Assembly: GCA_028583605.1 (NCBI GenBank)
Contig: CM053331.1
Location: forward strand, 15,422,857-15,486,856
Direction of reading: 5' to 3'
Length of the DNA: 64,000 nt
Source of the DNA: Dastarcus helophoroides
Taxonomy: Eukaryota > Arthropoda > Insecta > Coleoptera > Bothrideridae
Position 1 is the first letter of the stretch. Each line of letters opens with the position of its first letter. Both the position numbers and the translations under genes were made by a program. Under the pieces are notes generated by a model. That model saw only the letters and a list, made by a program, of their open reading frames with translations, made no database searches and was not told the origin of the DNA. Shown here in pieces: positions 11,231 through 22,744 of the stretch.

Positions 11231-12238
11231 GAAATGTACTCGGAACCGTTAGAGTGGTCTAATTCCACATTTGTCTCAGCATGATTTAATTGTTTTATTA
11301 GATAAAGAATAATAAGGCAAAATTAGGTGAACCTGGAAATTTCTATTATAAAGGTAAAATTTTTGGGAGAAAGATAATTTAAAGATTATATTATGATTTC
11401 ACATTTCTCGTGATCTTTTGAATGCAACAAATATGTACAATTACTCGTCGGAAAAACTAAGTTTCAAAAAATCCTCATCATATTTGTTTTACACTACGGT
11501 CTTTCTGAGTACCTGGTGTGAACATAGAGTACGGAAGATGTGACAAGATTAAGCCTTGTGCCACTCCGCAGTACAATATATAGGATGTTCCAAGGGGAAT
11601 TGGCAATAATTAAGAAATGATCACTTCACCAAAAACATAGTTTAGTGCCACAATCACGATTTTTTATCTCACTTTTTACCTGAATTATCCCCATTTTAAT
11701 TATTTTATTCAAAAGCCCGGTGTTTGTTAGAAAAACCACTTTTTCTCCAATTGATGGAAGCTGACCACCAAATCTGGTCTCTTTTTCGAAATTAAGATTT
11801 AATTTTTTATAATATATTACCCTATTTGTTGGATAAGTAGATTCCTTAGGTAATCACAACTGTCAAAAAACTTTTTAAGAATACTCGCAGGGCTTCATGA
11901 AACGAATTTTTTAGCTAGAATCTTGCGCTTTTTACAACATTTGTTTTAATCCATTATTTTATAAACAGTACTTGCGAATCTAATCAACTTCAAAGAGATA
12001 TTCAAGTTGGGAACTTAAGAAACGTTCGACACCTGAACAAAGTCCTTTCTTTTGTTTTACTAGGGAGTGAAGGTGAGTTATTACTGGAAACACGGGGTTT
12101 CTTGTTTGGTGCAGCTTTCTATTGTTCATCTAGCAATATCAGATTATGTTTTTAAGGTTGAAAAAGTGTTATATACAGCTAATCACAACACAAAGCACCA
12201 ATTTCTCGTAAAAAAATTAAAATTAATTGACCTTATCA
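11231..12238. other. no gene recognised
   Basis: AT-rich. The short frame at 12067-12258 resembles nothing known. A donor-like GAAG/GTGAGT lies at about 12070 without a supporting coding exon. Confidence 0.4.
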
Positions 12239-12440
12239 AAATCGCACATTACGGGTAGAATCCGAGCACAGTCACGGCCGCTAGCGGCCATTTTAATCGC
12301 CTTTCGTTTTTTTTTTGTTGTGTCTTTCTAATTTTTTGGTGATTCCGCCTTGAGGAAGTACGAAAGCCCTCTCCGAAGACTACTCAACCATCCAGGGGTA
12401 GGTCCATAAGCTTACAAAAACTGTAATGTGCGGTAGCGTC
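12239..12440. repeat. possible small MITE with CGCACATTAC ends
   Basis: CGCACATTAC at about 12243 and its exact complement GTAATGTGCG at about 12424 face each other across some 190 bp that are richer in G and C than the surroundings, including the palindrome GGCCGCTAGCGGCC near 12276. The arms are only 10 bp, so this is tentative. Confidence 0.25.
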
Positions 12441-12805
12441 TCACTTTTAATATATCTTTAATAATCCATAATAATGGAGTTCACTTTTACCAAATTCTAT
12501 GGACTAACAGGTAGAAATGGTTTCATTGTAGAAATCAATATATCGCTGAAAATTATTTATTTATTCTAGTCTAGAGACATGTACTAATAAGGACTGATTT
12601 TTGGTAAAGTCAAAGTTTTAAAAATTTGGAACATTTATTTTATCTTTTTAACGATTAACGATAGAATTTAATGTACTATCTCTAATAATAAGCTATTAAA
12701 ACAAATGTAGACACAAGCACTGATACTCGCATAGTATGCAATTAAAAAGTATACATAAGCATAAAATCTAGAGCTAAAGTAACCTTTTTTTCTTGGTGTC
12801 TCCCT

Positions 12806-12886
12806 ATGACTCCATCAAAAATTGCCGAGCAAATCCTCGCTAAGATAGGAGACGCTGGACTGATGAATGAAGCAATAACAAGGTAA
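12806..12886 (+). CDS. candidate short coding exon, unrecognised
   Basis: From the ATG at 12806 the frame reads MTPSKIAEQILAKIGDAGLM and ends NEAITR before TAA at 12884. The TAA overlaps a donor-like AAG/GTAATT at 12882, so the segment could be an internal exon continuing elsewhere. The residue composition (mixed charged and hydrophobic, helix-like) is unlike the lysine/phenylalanine/isoleucine-rich translations of surrounding AT-rich DNA. No family was recognised. A pyrimidine tract (12785-12804) lies upstream but no convincing acceptor AG follows it. Confidence 0.2.
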   Translation: MTPSKIAEQILAKIGDAGLMNEAITR

Positions 12887-14249
12887 TTGGACATCTTGAT
12901 ATTATAATATTAACAAACCTGAATTCGTTAAAAAGTTTTTGTAAACTGTAAAATATATTAAATCGATTCCCATTTGGATGATTTCAGATTTACCAATAGG
13001 CAATAAGGTGGTGCCACAATCTCCCCATCACGCTCATTCCTGACTACTTCAATTAATCTGGCGCTATCATATAAGGCACTTTAATGATTATGGGGTACTT
13101 AAGAACTTTAGAATGTATATCATCGTCACACTTATGCAGCCGATAAAGATCAGTCACTCTCCCGTGAATTGCGATCAACTACATACAGTAAGAACCCATT
13201 AGCCACCGACTTATTGATATTCAGCTACATAAGTTTCGTGTTATCTTGAAGAGCATATCGTCTCAGATGTCATTCTACTTGCAGAGTCCAGCTCCTAGTG
13301 TTGGGCAAAGTATAGAAGATTATGATGTTCTCTTTTAACTAATGGTGCAGGTGTTCTTCTTTTTGTTTGTTTATCTTTTAGTATGAAGATCTACCTCTGT
13401 CATTGTTTGGTCCTCGTTTTAAATCAAATCGCTTGTAACATGAAATGACATTTACAGAGGAGTAATGATTTATATATTATAAATAAATGCATAAAAGTAT
13501 GTAAGAAACAACCTTAAAATAGTATACGTGAACTTAAAATAAAAGTAATAAATTATTTTTACTCCGTACCGCCTGAAGTTAAATTTTATTCAATCTGAAG
13601 ACGCATTTTTTTAAAGGCTTCTCTTTGATCGAAATACTAGAGTCAAATGCATCTATATTTATAAAAGAAATAGATCCCTGGTAAAAAAAAGTGCACACAA
13701 TAGGGTTTTATAGATTGTAGTTAAATTTTTGCAGAAAAGCAGAAAGTTCGTATTCAAGCTCAACACATAAAAATCTACTTTTGTCTCCAACATTATTCTT
13801 AACATAGACATTCCTTATATCAAATGCGTTTTACGATAACCATTATCATTATAATGCCATTCACATATCACCAGTTACAGTGGTTATCAATAAAATACTT
13901 TATTTTGTCATAAGTAATTAACAGCCTATCTGTAGGCCTTACTATAAGGATTCAGAGGTAAAATTGTCAGCCAAAAGTCACTGCACAATTTGTGCAGTTT
14001 CTATTTCCACAACAATTGTACATTTTATTTCGATTTCTTATATTGATGTTTGTGTAGCTTCTGGATAATTTTTAACTAACTCACACTAATATCAGCAGGG
14101 ATTATTATTCTTGGGCAGTAGCATTTCTGAAATAAATAAAACTGGTGTATCAGTTTTGACAAGCTTGTCATAATTTCGTCATCACCTAAACATGGAGCAC
14201 AAAATAGTTTCCATGAAATAAAAAGAAAACAAAACCAACATTTTTGACA
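12887..14249. other. no gene recognised
   Basis: A less AT-biased stretch at about 13010-13330 has no sustained frame on either strand. No repeat pairing was found. Confidence 0.4.
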
Positions 14250-15200
14250 AAAATATCAAAATAATAAATTTTCGAAGAATTAATACTTTTTAAAGGAAGT
14301 CAAATTTTCGAAAAAAGTGTATGTCCTCAATATACATCTTACTTTTGAAAGTCTCAATTTAAAAAATAAATTGAGATTAATAGCCAAAATTTTGAAAAAG
14401 AGTAGACATTCTGAAAGAAGCGAGAATTTTAAAAATAAAAATAAATATTTTTAAGTGCCAAGAATTTCAAGGAGTTGAAATTTGGGAAATGTTGAATTTC
14501 TGAGAGTTAAACTTTTTAAAAAAAGCCGCAATTTCCAAAAAAAAAGTTAATAATGTACAAAAAAGTCGAAGTGAAGAAAAACATTTTTTAGGTCAATAAC
14601 TGCAAAAATTAAATTTCGCAAAACCAAAATGTACAAAAAAGTTGAATTGCTCTGGATCCATTTTCAAAAAAATCAAAATTTTGAAGTCAAAACTTGATAA
14701 AAATTAAAATTTAAAAAAAAATGAAAAAAAAAATTGGAATTTGAAAAAACTGGACATTTTGAAAAGCTGATTTTTTTGATAAATTGATATTTATAAAAAT
14801 GTAACAACTACGATAAAGACGCCAAAATATGAAAACAAAACTTACTAAAAATAGAAATAATGGAAATTTTGAAATGTCAAAATTAAAAAAAAAACTATTT
14901 TTCATATAAATCGACTTCTTCAGAAAAGAATAAAAATAAGATCAAAAAATTGTCATTTAGAAAAAAAATGAAATTATTTACAAAGAAGTCTATCTTTTGA
15001 AAAAAGTAAACATTTTCAGTAGCTAAGAAAAGGTCGAAATTTTGAAAGAAAGTATGAAATTTAGAACATAACTATAATTTTTCAAAAACAAAGTTATAGC
15101 TTTTAGCAAAAATCAAAATTTTGAATCAAAATTTTCAAAATAAATTTTCAAGGAAAGTCCGAAATTTTGAAAAAGATCAAAATGTTTAAAAAAGTAAGGT
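14250..15200 (+). repeat. degenerate AT-rich repeat block, A-rich on plus
   Basis: A string of diverged short units built on a core near CGAAATTTTGA with A-rich linkers such as GAAAAAAGTC (15034, 15114, 15160 and many others). Neighbouring cores are irregularly spaced, often some tens of bases apart. Short frames here (for example 14711-14905 minus) are compositional. The same family recurs in about ten further blocks in the window. It looks like a very old or AT-drifted minisatellite. Confidence 0.6.
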
Positions 15201-16479
15201 ATTTTTGTTTATGCCATCTAAATGTTTTTCAAGTTATTTGCATTTAAAAGTTTCAGTTTATTTTGTTCTTAAAATATATAAAGATACGAAGAAGCAATCA
15301 AAGCAGCAGTAAATAACAATAATAATTATTGGTACAAACTATAATTATTGGTGACAAACTTCAAATCCAATTTTGGAAGTGTCTACCACCTACTTCAATA
15401 ACTTAAAATTTTACTTTCTTAAATGTTAAAATCCAAATTTTCATATTATTTTTAAATGTATTTACAGCTTCTTAAATTATTTACCGCAACTCCCGAAGAG
15501 AATTTAATTCTTCCTGATAAACTAAATTCTTTAATTTTAAAAAAATATAGTAATAAGATGTGCTTTAAAAACCATAAAATAAACTAAAACTTTTTTTTAA
15601 TGCACATATCCTAAAAACCGATTGCCTCTTCTTTTTTTTTAATGCAAACATCCTAAAAACCAATTACCATTTCTTTGTAAAATTGATCGTTTTTTTATAT
15701 TCCTCATGTGTTTTAAGCATAACTCAACAAAAAAAAATATACGCTTTAATTTATATAGATAAGTTGAAACTGGCAAGAATTCATCAAAAATCTACGCAAA
15801 GTCGTGGGACATGCGCTAATAATTAATAAAAATATTAGCCATAAAACGTTTAATTAATGTGATAATAGAATCTCAAGTTAACTATTTCACAACAGCAAGG
15901 ATTTTTATTTTTAAATTTGTGGTTATAGGAATACCACATTTGAATCTAGTTTTACTAACATTTGGAGCGACAATTTTATATAATAAAGATATAAAATTAT
16001 CAATACAATTATTACAAAACTGGTGTTGCCAGTCTGTATTATAGTTTCATCTGGTGTACAGAGGTATTGCGGCGTTAGAACAGTTGCGTGCATCTTTAAC
16101 CACTAATCTCTCTCATAGCATCATCTTTATGACCTTAGCAAGGGGTCCTTAATTGTCACTTCTTTACTATCCACCACCGTGTACTCATCGCAAACTTGTA
16201 ATACACTTCACTTATTCCTCTGATTTACATGTTGTTCGCATGAGCTTTTATTAAATATGCCCGCTTTTTATAATGCCTGTCGTAAATTTTGCTGTTTACT
16301 CCGACATATTTACTCACAGGTGTAGCGTTTTAATAATATTTTTAATGGCATGGTTTACATTTCGAATTATCATGGCTGCTTTTAACTTGCTAGGGAATTC
16401 TCTAGAATTAAGATGCTATTAAATAAAAACTGATCAGAAATAGGCTTCCTGATTCAGATCATAATTTTGTATTTTAATA
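15201..16479. other. no gene recognised
   Basis: AT-rich DNA. A local repeat of ACAAACT and ATAATTATTGG occurs near 15315-15360. The frame at 15859-16044 resembles nothing known. Confidence 0.4.
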
Positions 16480-16860
16480 ATTATTTGATTCCAACGTAAA
16501 ATCCACTTTGGGTTTCTGGTTTTTCTATAATCTTCTGATTTGGAAATTTTGAATTATTTTTGAAACTTCCAAGCTTTTTATCAAAATTTCGAGTTTTCTC
16601 AAAGATTTTTAACTTATTTCTATAAATTACTATTTTAAAGCTAGATTTTTTCTTTTTCTCTAAAATTTTTCATCGCATCAGTTTTTTTTTCCGAATTTTG
16701 AATCTTTTCTAGAGATATTAATTAATTCTATTTCAACATTTGCCTAGCCCAAAAGTTACTTTTAAAATTCCGATTTTAAAACCATTTTATTTTTATCTAA
16801 TGGTTTTTCTTCATATTTCTACTCTAAAGTTGAAAATCCCTAAAATTTAAAAAATGTATT
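16480..16860 (-). repeat. degenerate AT-rich repeat block, T-rich on plus
   Basis: Same family as 14250-15200 in opposite orientation: units such as GGAAATTTTGAATTATTTTTG and CAAAATTTCGAGTTTTCTC follow one another. No coding content. Confidence 0.45.
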
Positions 16861-17179
16861 CTTTAATTGATGCTGATTGAGTATAGCATCAATGAAATCT
16901 TTTCTTGCAATTTCAGGTTTAAATTTACAAATGTTATTATGCAAAATAAAACCGTTTCGGACCTAGGTTTATATGAACATCTTTTTCTCAAAAAAAAAAT
17001 TTACCCCTTCAGTATTAGCATCTTATTTGAACTCCGTTTATTAGTTACTGAAATACATAATATAGTTTTCTAATATAGTATTTGGCATTATAAATCAAAT
17101 AGAATTTGCCTTGATTTCAAAAATGTAATATGTGTAGAAATACATTTACTAAATTGTCTTTTGGTAAAATTAGTGTATT
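16861..17179. other. nothing recognised
   Basis: AT-rich. The frame at 16867-17073 resembles nothing known. Confidence 0.4.
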
Positions 17180-17530
17180 TATTTTAGTTTTCCCTCTTAA
17201 CGGTCAAATTCTGATGCAATTTTTGGTGGCCGCTATGGAGAAGTTTTACTGCACTTCTATATAAGTCATACAAAACAAGCACTGTTTGGGAGAAGGGTTA
17301 GTTTATGATCCATCATTAATGGTTTATGACCACTAATGAGGGTTGAATTTCTATGTAATTTTGCTAAATAATACCGGATAAAGTGACCGCGACCGGTCTA
17401 AAGAGAATCTACTATGGAGGAGATCTTTATCATAGAAGTTGCTATAAGAACTACTTTAAGAAACTCAAAAGTGACTGTTGAGAAGGGCGACCGCTAGTAA
17501 GAGGTGGCAATTAAAGGAAGTTTTACTGTA
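17180..17530. mobile_element. pogo/Tigger-like MITE fragments
   Basis: Two similar end sequences occur in the same orientation: GGTGGCCGCTATGGAGAAG then TTTTACTG at 17227-17254, and GGTGGCAATTAAAGGAAG then TTTTACTG at 17507-17532. Read in reverse they begin CAGTAAAACTTC, the type of end seen in pogo/Tigger-like elements (CAGT followed by AAAACCTC-like sequence). CGGTC, GACCGCGACCGGTC and GGGCGACCGC words between them fit the same family. Two right ends without clear left ends suggest fused or truncated copies. No transposase is visible. Confidence 0.4.
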
Positions 17531-17699
17531 TAATTATTTTAAAATTTCACAGTGCCCATTAATCAATTTTCATCTAAAATTTTTCTTTTCAACCTGAAAG
17601 CTGGAACTGAAACTCAAAGTATCAAGAAGAAAGTAATATTTTAAGATTTAAAATCAAAAGTTTAACATTAAAAGCCGACTATGTATAATTTGAATTAAG

Positions 17700-17921
17700 T
17701 CCAAGAAGGTTTTACCCCTTTACCACATCCGCAATTAAATAAATAATTACGCGATACGTATTTCGCCAGCAGAACTGACATTTTCAAGCGTACTAATCTA
17801 AAAAGATTGGCAAAAGATGCATCGACGTAATCTGCATTGATATTCAAATCGATACTGGCGGTCTTTTTTTTCCTTCTTGGACTTAATCACAAGCCACAGT
17901 GTTTTGTTCACTGCTTTAGTA
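17700..17921 (+). mobile_element. hairpin element family C, diverged copy
   Basis: This aligns with 57852-58074: CCCCTTTACCACATC, TAATTACGCGATACGTAT, TTCGCCAGCAGAACTG, CATTTTCAAGCGTACTAAT and GGACTTAATCACAAGCC are shared in order, and both copies end GCTTTAG. Here the right half of the palindrome has diverged, so only CCAAGAAGG and CCTTCTTGG still pair near the ends. Confidence 0.75.
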
Positions 17922-18192
17922 ATAATTTAAATTATTAAGAAACATTTGTGAAATAAACGATATTGAGCACTGACAATTCTCATGGCAGGAGACGTTACAT
18001 TAAAAAAAAAGAGGTGTGGGTAGGAATCACGACATAGAAGAATATAAGAGCGGTATTTGTTTAAGGTAACACATAAATCATAATATAAAAATAAATTTTC
18101 ATTTAATTTTCAACTAGACAAAATAAATCAGGTAATATTATATGAATGTACGTCATTCATATATTATTAAGTAATTTCTAAGCGATTTAATT
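17922..18192. other. spacer with a small palindrome
   Basis: ATATGAATG-TACGT-CATTCATAT at about 18141-18163 is a perfect 9-bp-stem hairpin. Nothing else is recognised. Confidence 0.4.
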
Positions 18193-18330
18193 GTCTAATG
18201 TATTAGGCAGTTTTGTTGTTTGATCGATCTCCACAAGTTTCTCTTGTTCTAGATCTTGCTCAAGTTTTTGTATTTTCAAAAGAAGTTTCCGTATTTCCAA
18301 AATCAAAGAAGGGAATAAAAAACTAACAAG
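18193..18330 (-). CDS. candidate coiled-coil C-terminal coding segment
   Basis: The minus strand reads LEIRKLLLKIQKLEQDLEQE, then KLVEIDQTTKLPNTLDN, then a TAA stop (plus 18193-18195). The leucine and isoleucine spacing with alternating charges is typical of a coiled coil, followed by a short polar tail. This differs from translations of the surrounding AT-rich DNA. The frame is open upstream to a TAG near 18343. No clean acceptor was found; a pyrimidine tract lies just upstream. It may be the last exon of a host gene or the C-terminus of a transposon protein. The family was not recognised. Confidence 0.3.
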
Positions 18331-19615
18331 GATTAAATACTAAAATCGCATTTCTGGAACAATTAATATTAGTAATTTATTGATAAAGACTAGTATAACC
18401 TGCTTCATTAAAATGATTGAATTGTTAGTCAGCTGCTAGAGGAATGGGGCAGAATTAGTGATTTAAAATTATTTCAAGTAATAAAAGAACCATTTATTTT
18501 AAACCTGGCATTAAATGTCTAGATAGCTCTGCATATAATTCCAAAGTTTTCTTTGTTATACTTTTAAAAGTGTTTAGACGTGTATAAATAATGATCATTT
18601 AGATGAGATATTACTTATAAAGTACAAAGCTCACCTAGGCTTAACGAAGCGGAATTTTGTAATATGTTGTTTATCACTAATTTGCAGGAAATCATTTTTA
18701 ATCGGCATTAATAATAAGATCCACTAGACAAAGGCTGCAGTCTGCACAAAACCATTTATGTTATAAACGAGTTTTTCCATAATACACACAATAAATGTTG
18801 TGTTGTACCTATTAGGCCACCTTAACTAAGCTCGGCCCTATGCGCGCTTGAGTTAATTGTGCTTGCGAAATGAGTTATATGCATCAGCTAGCAGGTGATG
18901 TTATTTATAAATTACATATTAAATTATAAAACATATGTGTATCATGCAATAAAAGGATGCACCGATTAAGAATGACCGCAACTTAGGCACCTGCCTTATG
19001 GCATGTATGGCAATATTTTACGAAAGTAACCATTTTCCTCAATTATTCTTATTGATTTTAGTTCAAGTGAATATTGATACAATTAATCCATTAAATTTGT
19101 AAAAGCAATATTTTTTATCAGGTTTTGTTAACAACATGATAGTCAGCAAGACTTTCATATTTATTTTAAATAATATTATAAAGTGCGTTCATAAGGAAAG
19201 AAACTAATTTGATAAAATCGTAACCGTGTATTATTGTTAAAAACGCTCATGATATGTCAGTTTTTCCAAACTTATAAATTTACACATTTTGGCCTATATA
19301 ACAAGTTAATTTCACTTTCGGTTTTCCTGGAAGTATTGCAGACTTTCTTATTTCATATGCAACATTCAATATATGTATCCAAATTATCATAGAAAACAAA
19401 ACACCCCATACAAGCATTTTTGTTGTCAATAATTTTTTTATTATCTATGAAAAACCACAAATTTCTAGTAAATGATTGGTATAAACAAAATAGGAAAATA
19501 TGCAGTGTGTGATAATTGTTAAATGACAATGATACTACATTGTCCCTTAAGGTTGCCGCCACGACAAGCGGCCATCCTGTTTATAAACTGCAGGGGATTT
19601 TTGTTTACATTAAAC
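18331..19615. other. no gene recognised
   Basis: AT-rich. A short less AT-biased stretch near 18810-18900 has no sustained frame. Minus frame 19353-19562 resembles nothing known. Confidence 0.4.
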
Positions 19616-19621
19616 TTATTC

Positions 19622-19720
19622 ATTTATCTATACTAATATTATATAGAGAGAACTTCCGATCGACTGAAAAACCTAATCATCAACATCCATCCGTAACTAC
19701 TGGAGCCATAAACATGAAAG
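19622..19720 (+). mobile_element. possible Helitron-like repeat head
   Basis: TCTATACTAATATTATATAG at about 19628 resembles a sequence (CTATACTAATATTATAAAG) that begins a widespread non-autonomous repeat of insect genomes, and GTAACTACTGGAGCC about 70 bases later may correspond to its GAACTACTGG motif. This is from memory and only two short words match. Confidence 0.2.
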
Positions 19721-20267
19721 GATTCAATATAATTTTCTTCGTGAAAACTAATAATGCGTCTTAAAACCTAACCATTCCTGTAAATCATCTATAAAAAAAA
19801 TATATTAGACCGGTGTTTGGACAATGTTAACAATTCAGCTCTCAAAAGGTGTAAAACTGGGTGAAATTTGGTATAAGTAATCTATGAAAGAAATAATGTA
19901 ACCCGTGTTTCGCGGATTTTAATAGTTCAAGTTCTAAGGGGGTAAAACAGATTATCATAAATTGGTAAGGCAAAAAATTAAAAAAATTAATTCTATAATT
20001 CGAAAGTATATGAAATAAATAATTGCGTATACATCGGCGATGTATGAGAAAAGGGGTATCAAAGTTTAATTGCAAAATAATTAAAAAGGTTTTTTCTAAC
20101 CCATAATGCAAATTACCTGTAAAAGATCTGTATGGGAGTCTCTTAGACAAAAATTACTCCCAAGAAGATCTCAAACACTTATCGGGGGATTAGAGGGGGA
20201 ACCAAAACGAAGTACTTTTCGACTCACCTTGCCTCAACCCTTAGGGACAGCCAACCCAACTGATTTT
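19721..20267. other. left flank of the foldback, unrecognised
   Basis: Frames at 19842-20150 (minus) and 20106-20339 (plus) overlap this flank and its left arm and resemble nothing known. It may be part of the same element, since the boundary was set only where self-complementarity begins. Confidence 0.3.
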
Positions 20268-20838
20268 ATTTTAAATACGAACCCACCTTGTTTGGCACGT
20301 CGTTGGAAAGCTCGTTGCTTTCTCTTTACAGTCTCATAGTAAAATCTTAAATTGTACGATAAGTTTTTGAGATATCAGTGTTTAAATTACGCAACATTTT
20401 TGCAAACATTTTGACCTACCCCGCTCCTCTAATCTTAGGGGCAAGCCACCTCTATTAATTCTTCTAAACTGAGAACCACCCCGTATGATACCTGGTTGGA
20501 AAAGTTGATCTGCTTCTCCACGTCCGTGAATAGGAGTAAAAAACTTTTTCAGAGACGTATTACACGGGGTGGGTTCTTTTTTAGAAGAATTAATAGGGGT
20601 GGTGAGCTCTTAGGAGGTGGGAGAGTCAAAAAATATCTTTTTTGGTTTCGCTAATGTGTATTTCAGATTTTTATACAAGAGACAGCTAAAATTACTAGTT
20701 TTTAAAAAATATTGCTTACTTTAAACACCGATATCTCAAAAACAAATCGTACGGTTTAATATTTTTCTAAAAGACTATAAAATGAAATCAACGAACTTTC
20801 CAACAATGTGCTGCACAAGATAAGTTCGTATTAAAAAA
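20268..20838. mobile_element. foldback element (arms about 240-300 bp)
   Basis: The left arm (about 20268-20505) and the right arm (about 20541-20838) are inverted copies. TTAATACGAAC, TTGGAAAG, GTTTTTGAGATATC, GTGTTTAAA, CTATTAATTCTTCTAAA and ACCCACCCCGT are found in both when one is reversed. The spacer is only about 35 bp, so the transcript of either strand would fold into a long hairpin. No coding content and no recognisable superfamily. Confidence 0.7.
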
Positions 20839-20849
20839 AAATAAATTGG

Positions 20850-22744
20850 AGTAGCTACACCAGTTTTCAAAAAAAAAATTTCCAACCCTGCGTAAAATAG
20901 TCTCTTTATCAAAATGTTCACTTTTTTGACGGGAAAGCAAAATTTCCCGAACAAAATATCGAAGATTGAAAATTTCTGGAAAGAGCCAGATCTTTAGAAA
21001 AATTGAGAAATCTAGAAAAGAAAAAAGAAAAAGGTCGAAATTTTCCTGGGAGTCAAATTTTGAGAAAATAAACCTCAAAATTTAAAATTTTCCGAAAAAC
21101 AGGCATTTTGACAAGATTTAATAATTAGCTCTGAGAACCGCATTGAACTTTAGAAAAGTCGAATTTAAGTAAAATTAGATTTTAAGAAAATTTAATTTTC
21201 AGGATAAAAGAAAATCAATGAAATCAATACTTGTCAAAAAATCGAATTTTGTTATAAGGGTCAACCTTTTAGAAGAAACTTCGACATTATCCAGGGGAAG
21301 ATAAATTGTGATAAAAAACCGTTAATTTGAAGACTAAATTAAAATGTCAAGAAAGTGGCAATTAAAAAAGAAACTTATAATATAAAAAATTAATCGAAAT
21401 TTGTAAAAAACTGTACATTTTCGAAAGAAAACACAAATTTAAAAAATAAACTTAGAGCTTAGAGATTGTTGATTTTTAAAAAGAATAAAATTTTGAAAAT
21501 AAGACAAATTCTAAGAAATTAGAATTCAAATCAATTTGAAATTGAAAAAATTTTCGAATTTTCCTAATGAAATTAAATTTTAAGGAAAAAGTGATATTTT
21601 TTTGGAATAAAATATAAATTAAAAAAACTGACGATAAAAATGTCAAAATTTTGAAAAAAATGGAACGACTTTGTAAAATTGAATTTTACGAAAAAGGTCG
21701 AGATTTCAAGAAAAAGTTCTTGAAAAAGATTTTCATTTTGAAAATAAAAAATCGGATCTTGAGAATAAATTAAATGAGAACAAAATGAATTTAGAGATTT
21801 AAAATATTTGAGAAAATACAATTTTGACGAAAATTGTATAAGTTTGAAAGAAAAGATGAAATTGAAAAATAAATGTTGAGAAAATTGTCCAACTTAAAGA
21901 AGGTCAAAATATTTTTAAGTGCAAATTTTACGCAAGAAATTTAAACTTTGATAATAGTCTACACTTTAAAAAATATTTTCAGAAAAATAATAAGGAAATT
22001 TCGGGAAAAAGAGAATAAAAAAATCATAAATTTTGGATTATGTGATAGCTGAAATTTTTCAACTGAAATCAAATTTAAAATAATTAAGTATTGAGACTAA
22101 GGTCAAACCTTCCAGAAAAATATAAATATCGAGAGAAGTAAAAATTTGCAAAAATATATATATCCTCAAATTTTGTGAATCAAGTAAACTTTGCAGAAAA
22201 TTGAAATTAAATTAAAGTCAACATTTTTATAAAAAGTAGATATTCGAGAAAAGTAGCAAAATTTGAAGCAATTGAGTTTCAAATTAAGCTTGAAACTTCG
22301 AGAAAAAAAATAAAATTTCGATAAAAAGACGCAATTTAAACAGTTACAAGGAGTCGTTTATTAAAAACAAAGTCGGATTTTGGAAATAGGTTTCGAAAAA
22401 AGAAAAGACGAGGTTTTAGAAAAAGTGGAGACAGCCTTAAAATGTTCTCAAAATTTTCAAGTTATTTTTTATTTTTATTTTTTGCGTCTTTATTAAAAGG
22501 TCTATTACATTTCTAGCCAAGTGAGAATTTTTGAGGGGCAAATCATCTAAACTCTTAGAAAATCGAATTAAAAAAAATGCAAATTTCCAAAAAGATCAAA
22601 ATTTGCAGAAGTATGGAAGAGTTTTAATGAGTAAGTTAAAGCTTAAAAAAAGATCAAGATTTCTTCAAGGAGTCCAAAGTTTGAGCAAAAGATCGAATTT
22701 TGAGAATAAGTTAAATTTAAAAAACAATAATTTAACCAAGAGCG
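20850..22744 (+). repeat. degenerate AT-rich repeat block, A-rich on plus
   Basis: The longest uninterrupted A-rich block of the family seen at 14250-15200, with units such as GGTCGAAATTTTCC, CGAATTTTGAGAATAAG and AAAAGGTCGAGATTTC. Short frames inside it (20788-21078 and 21573-21821 minus, 22531-22749 plus) are products of the repeat composition, rich in Lys, Asn, Phe and Leu. Confidence 0.6.
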
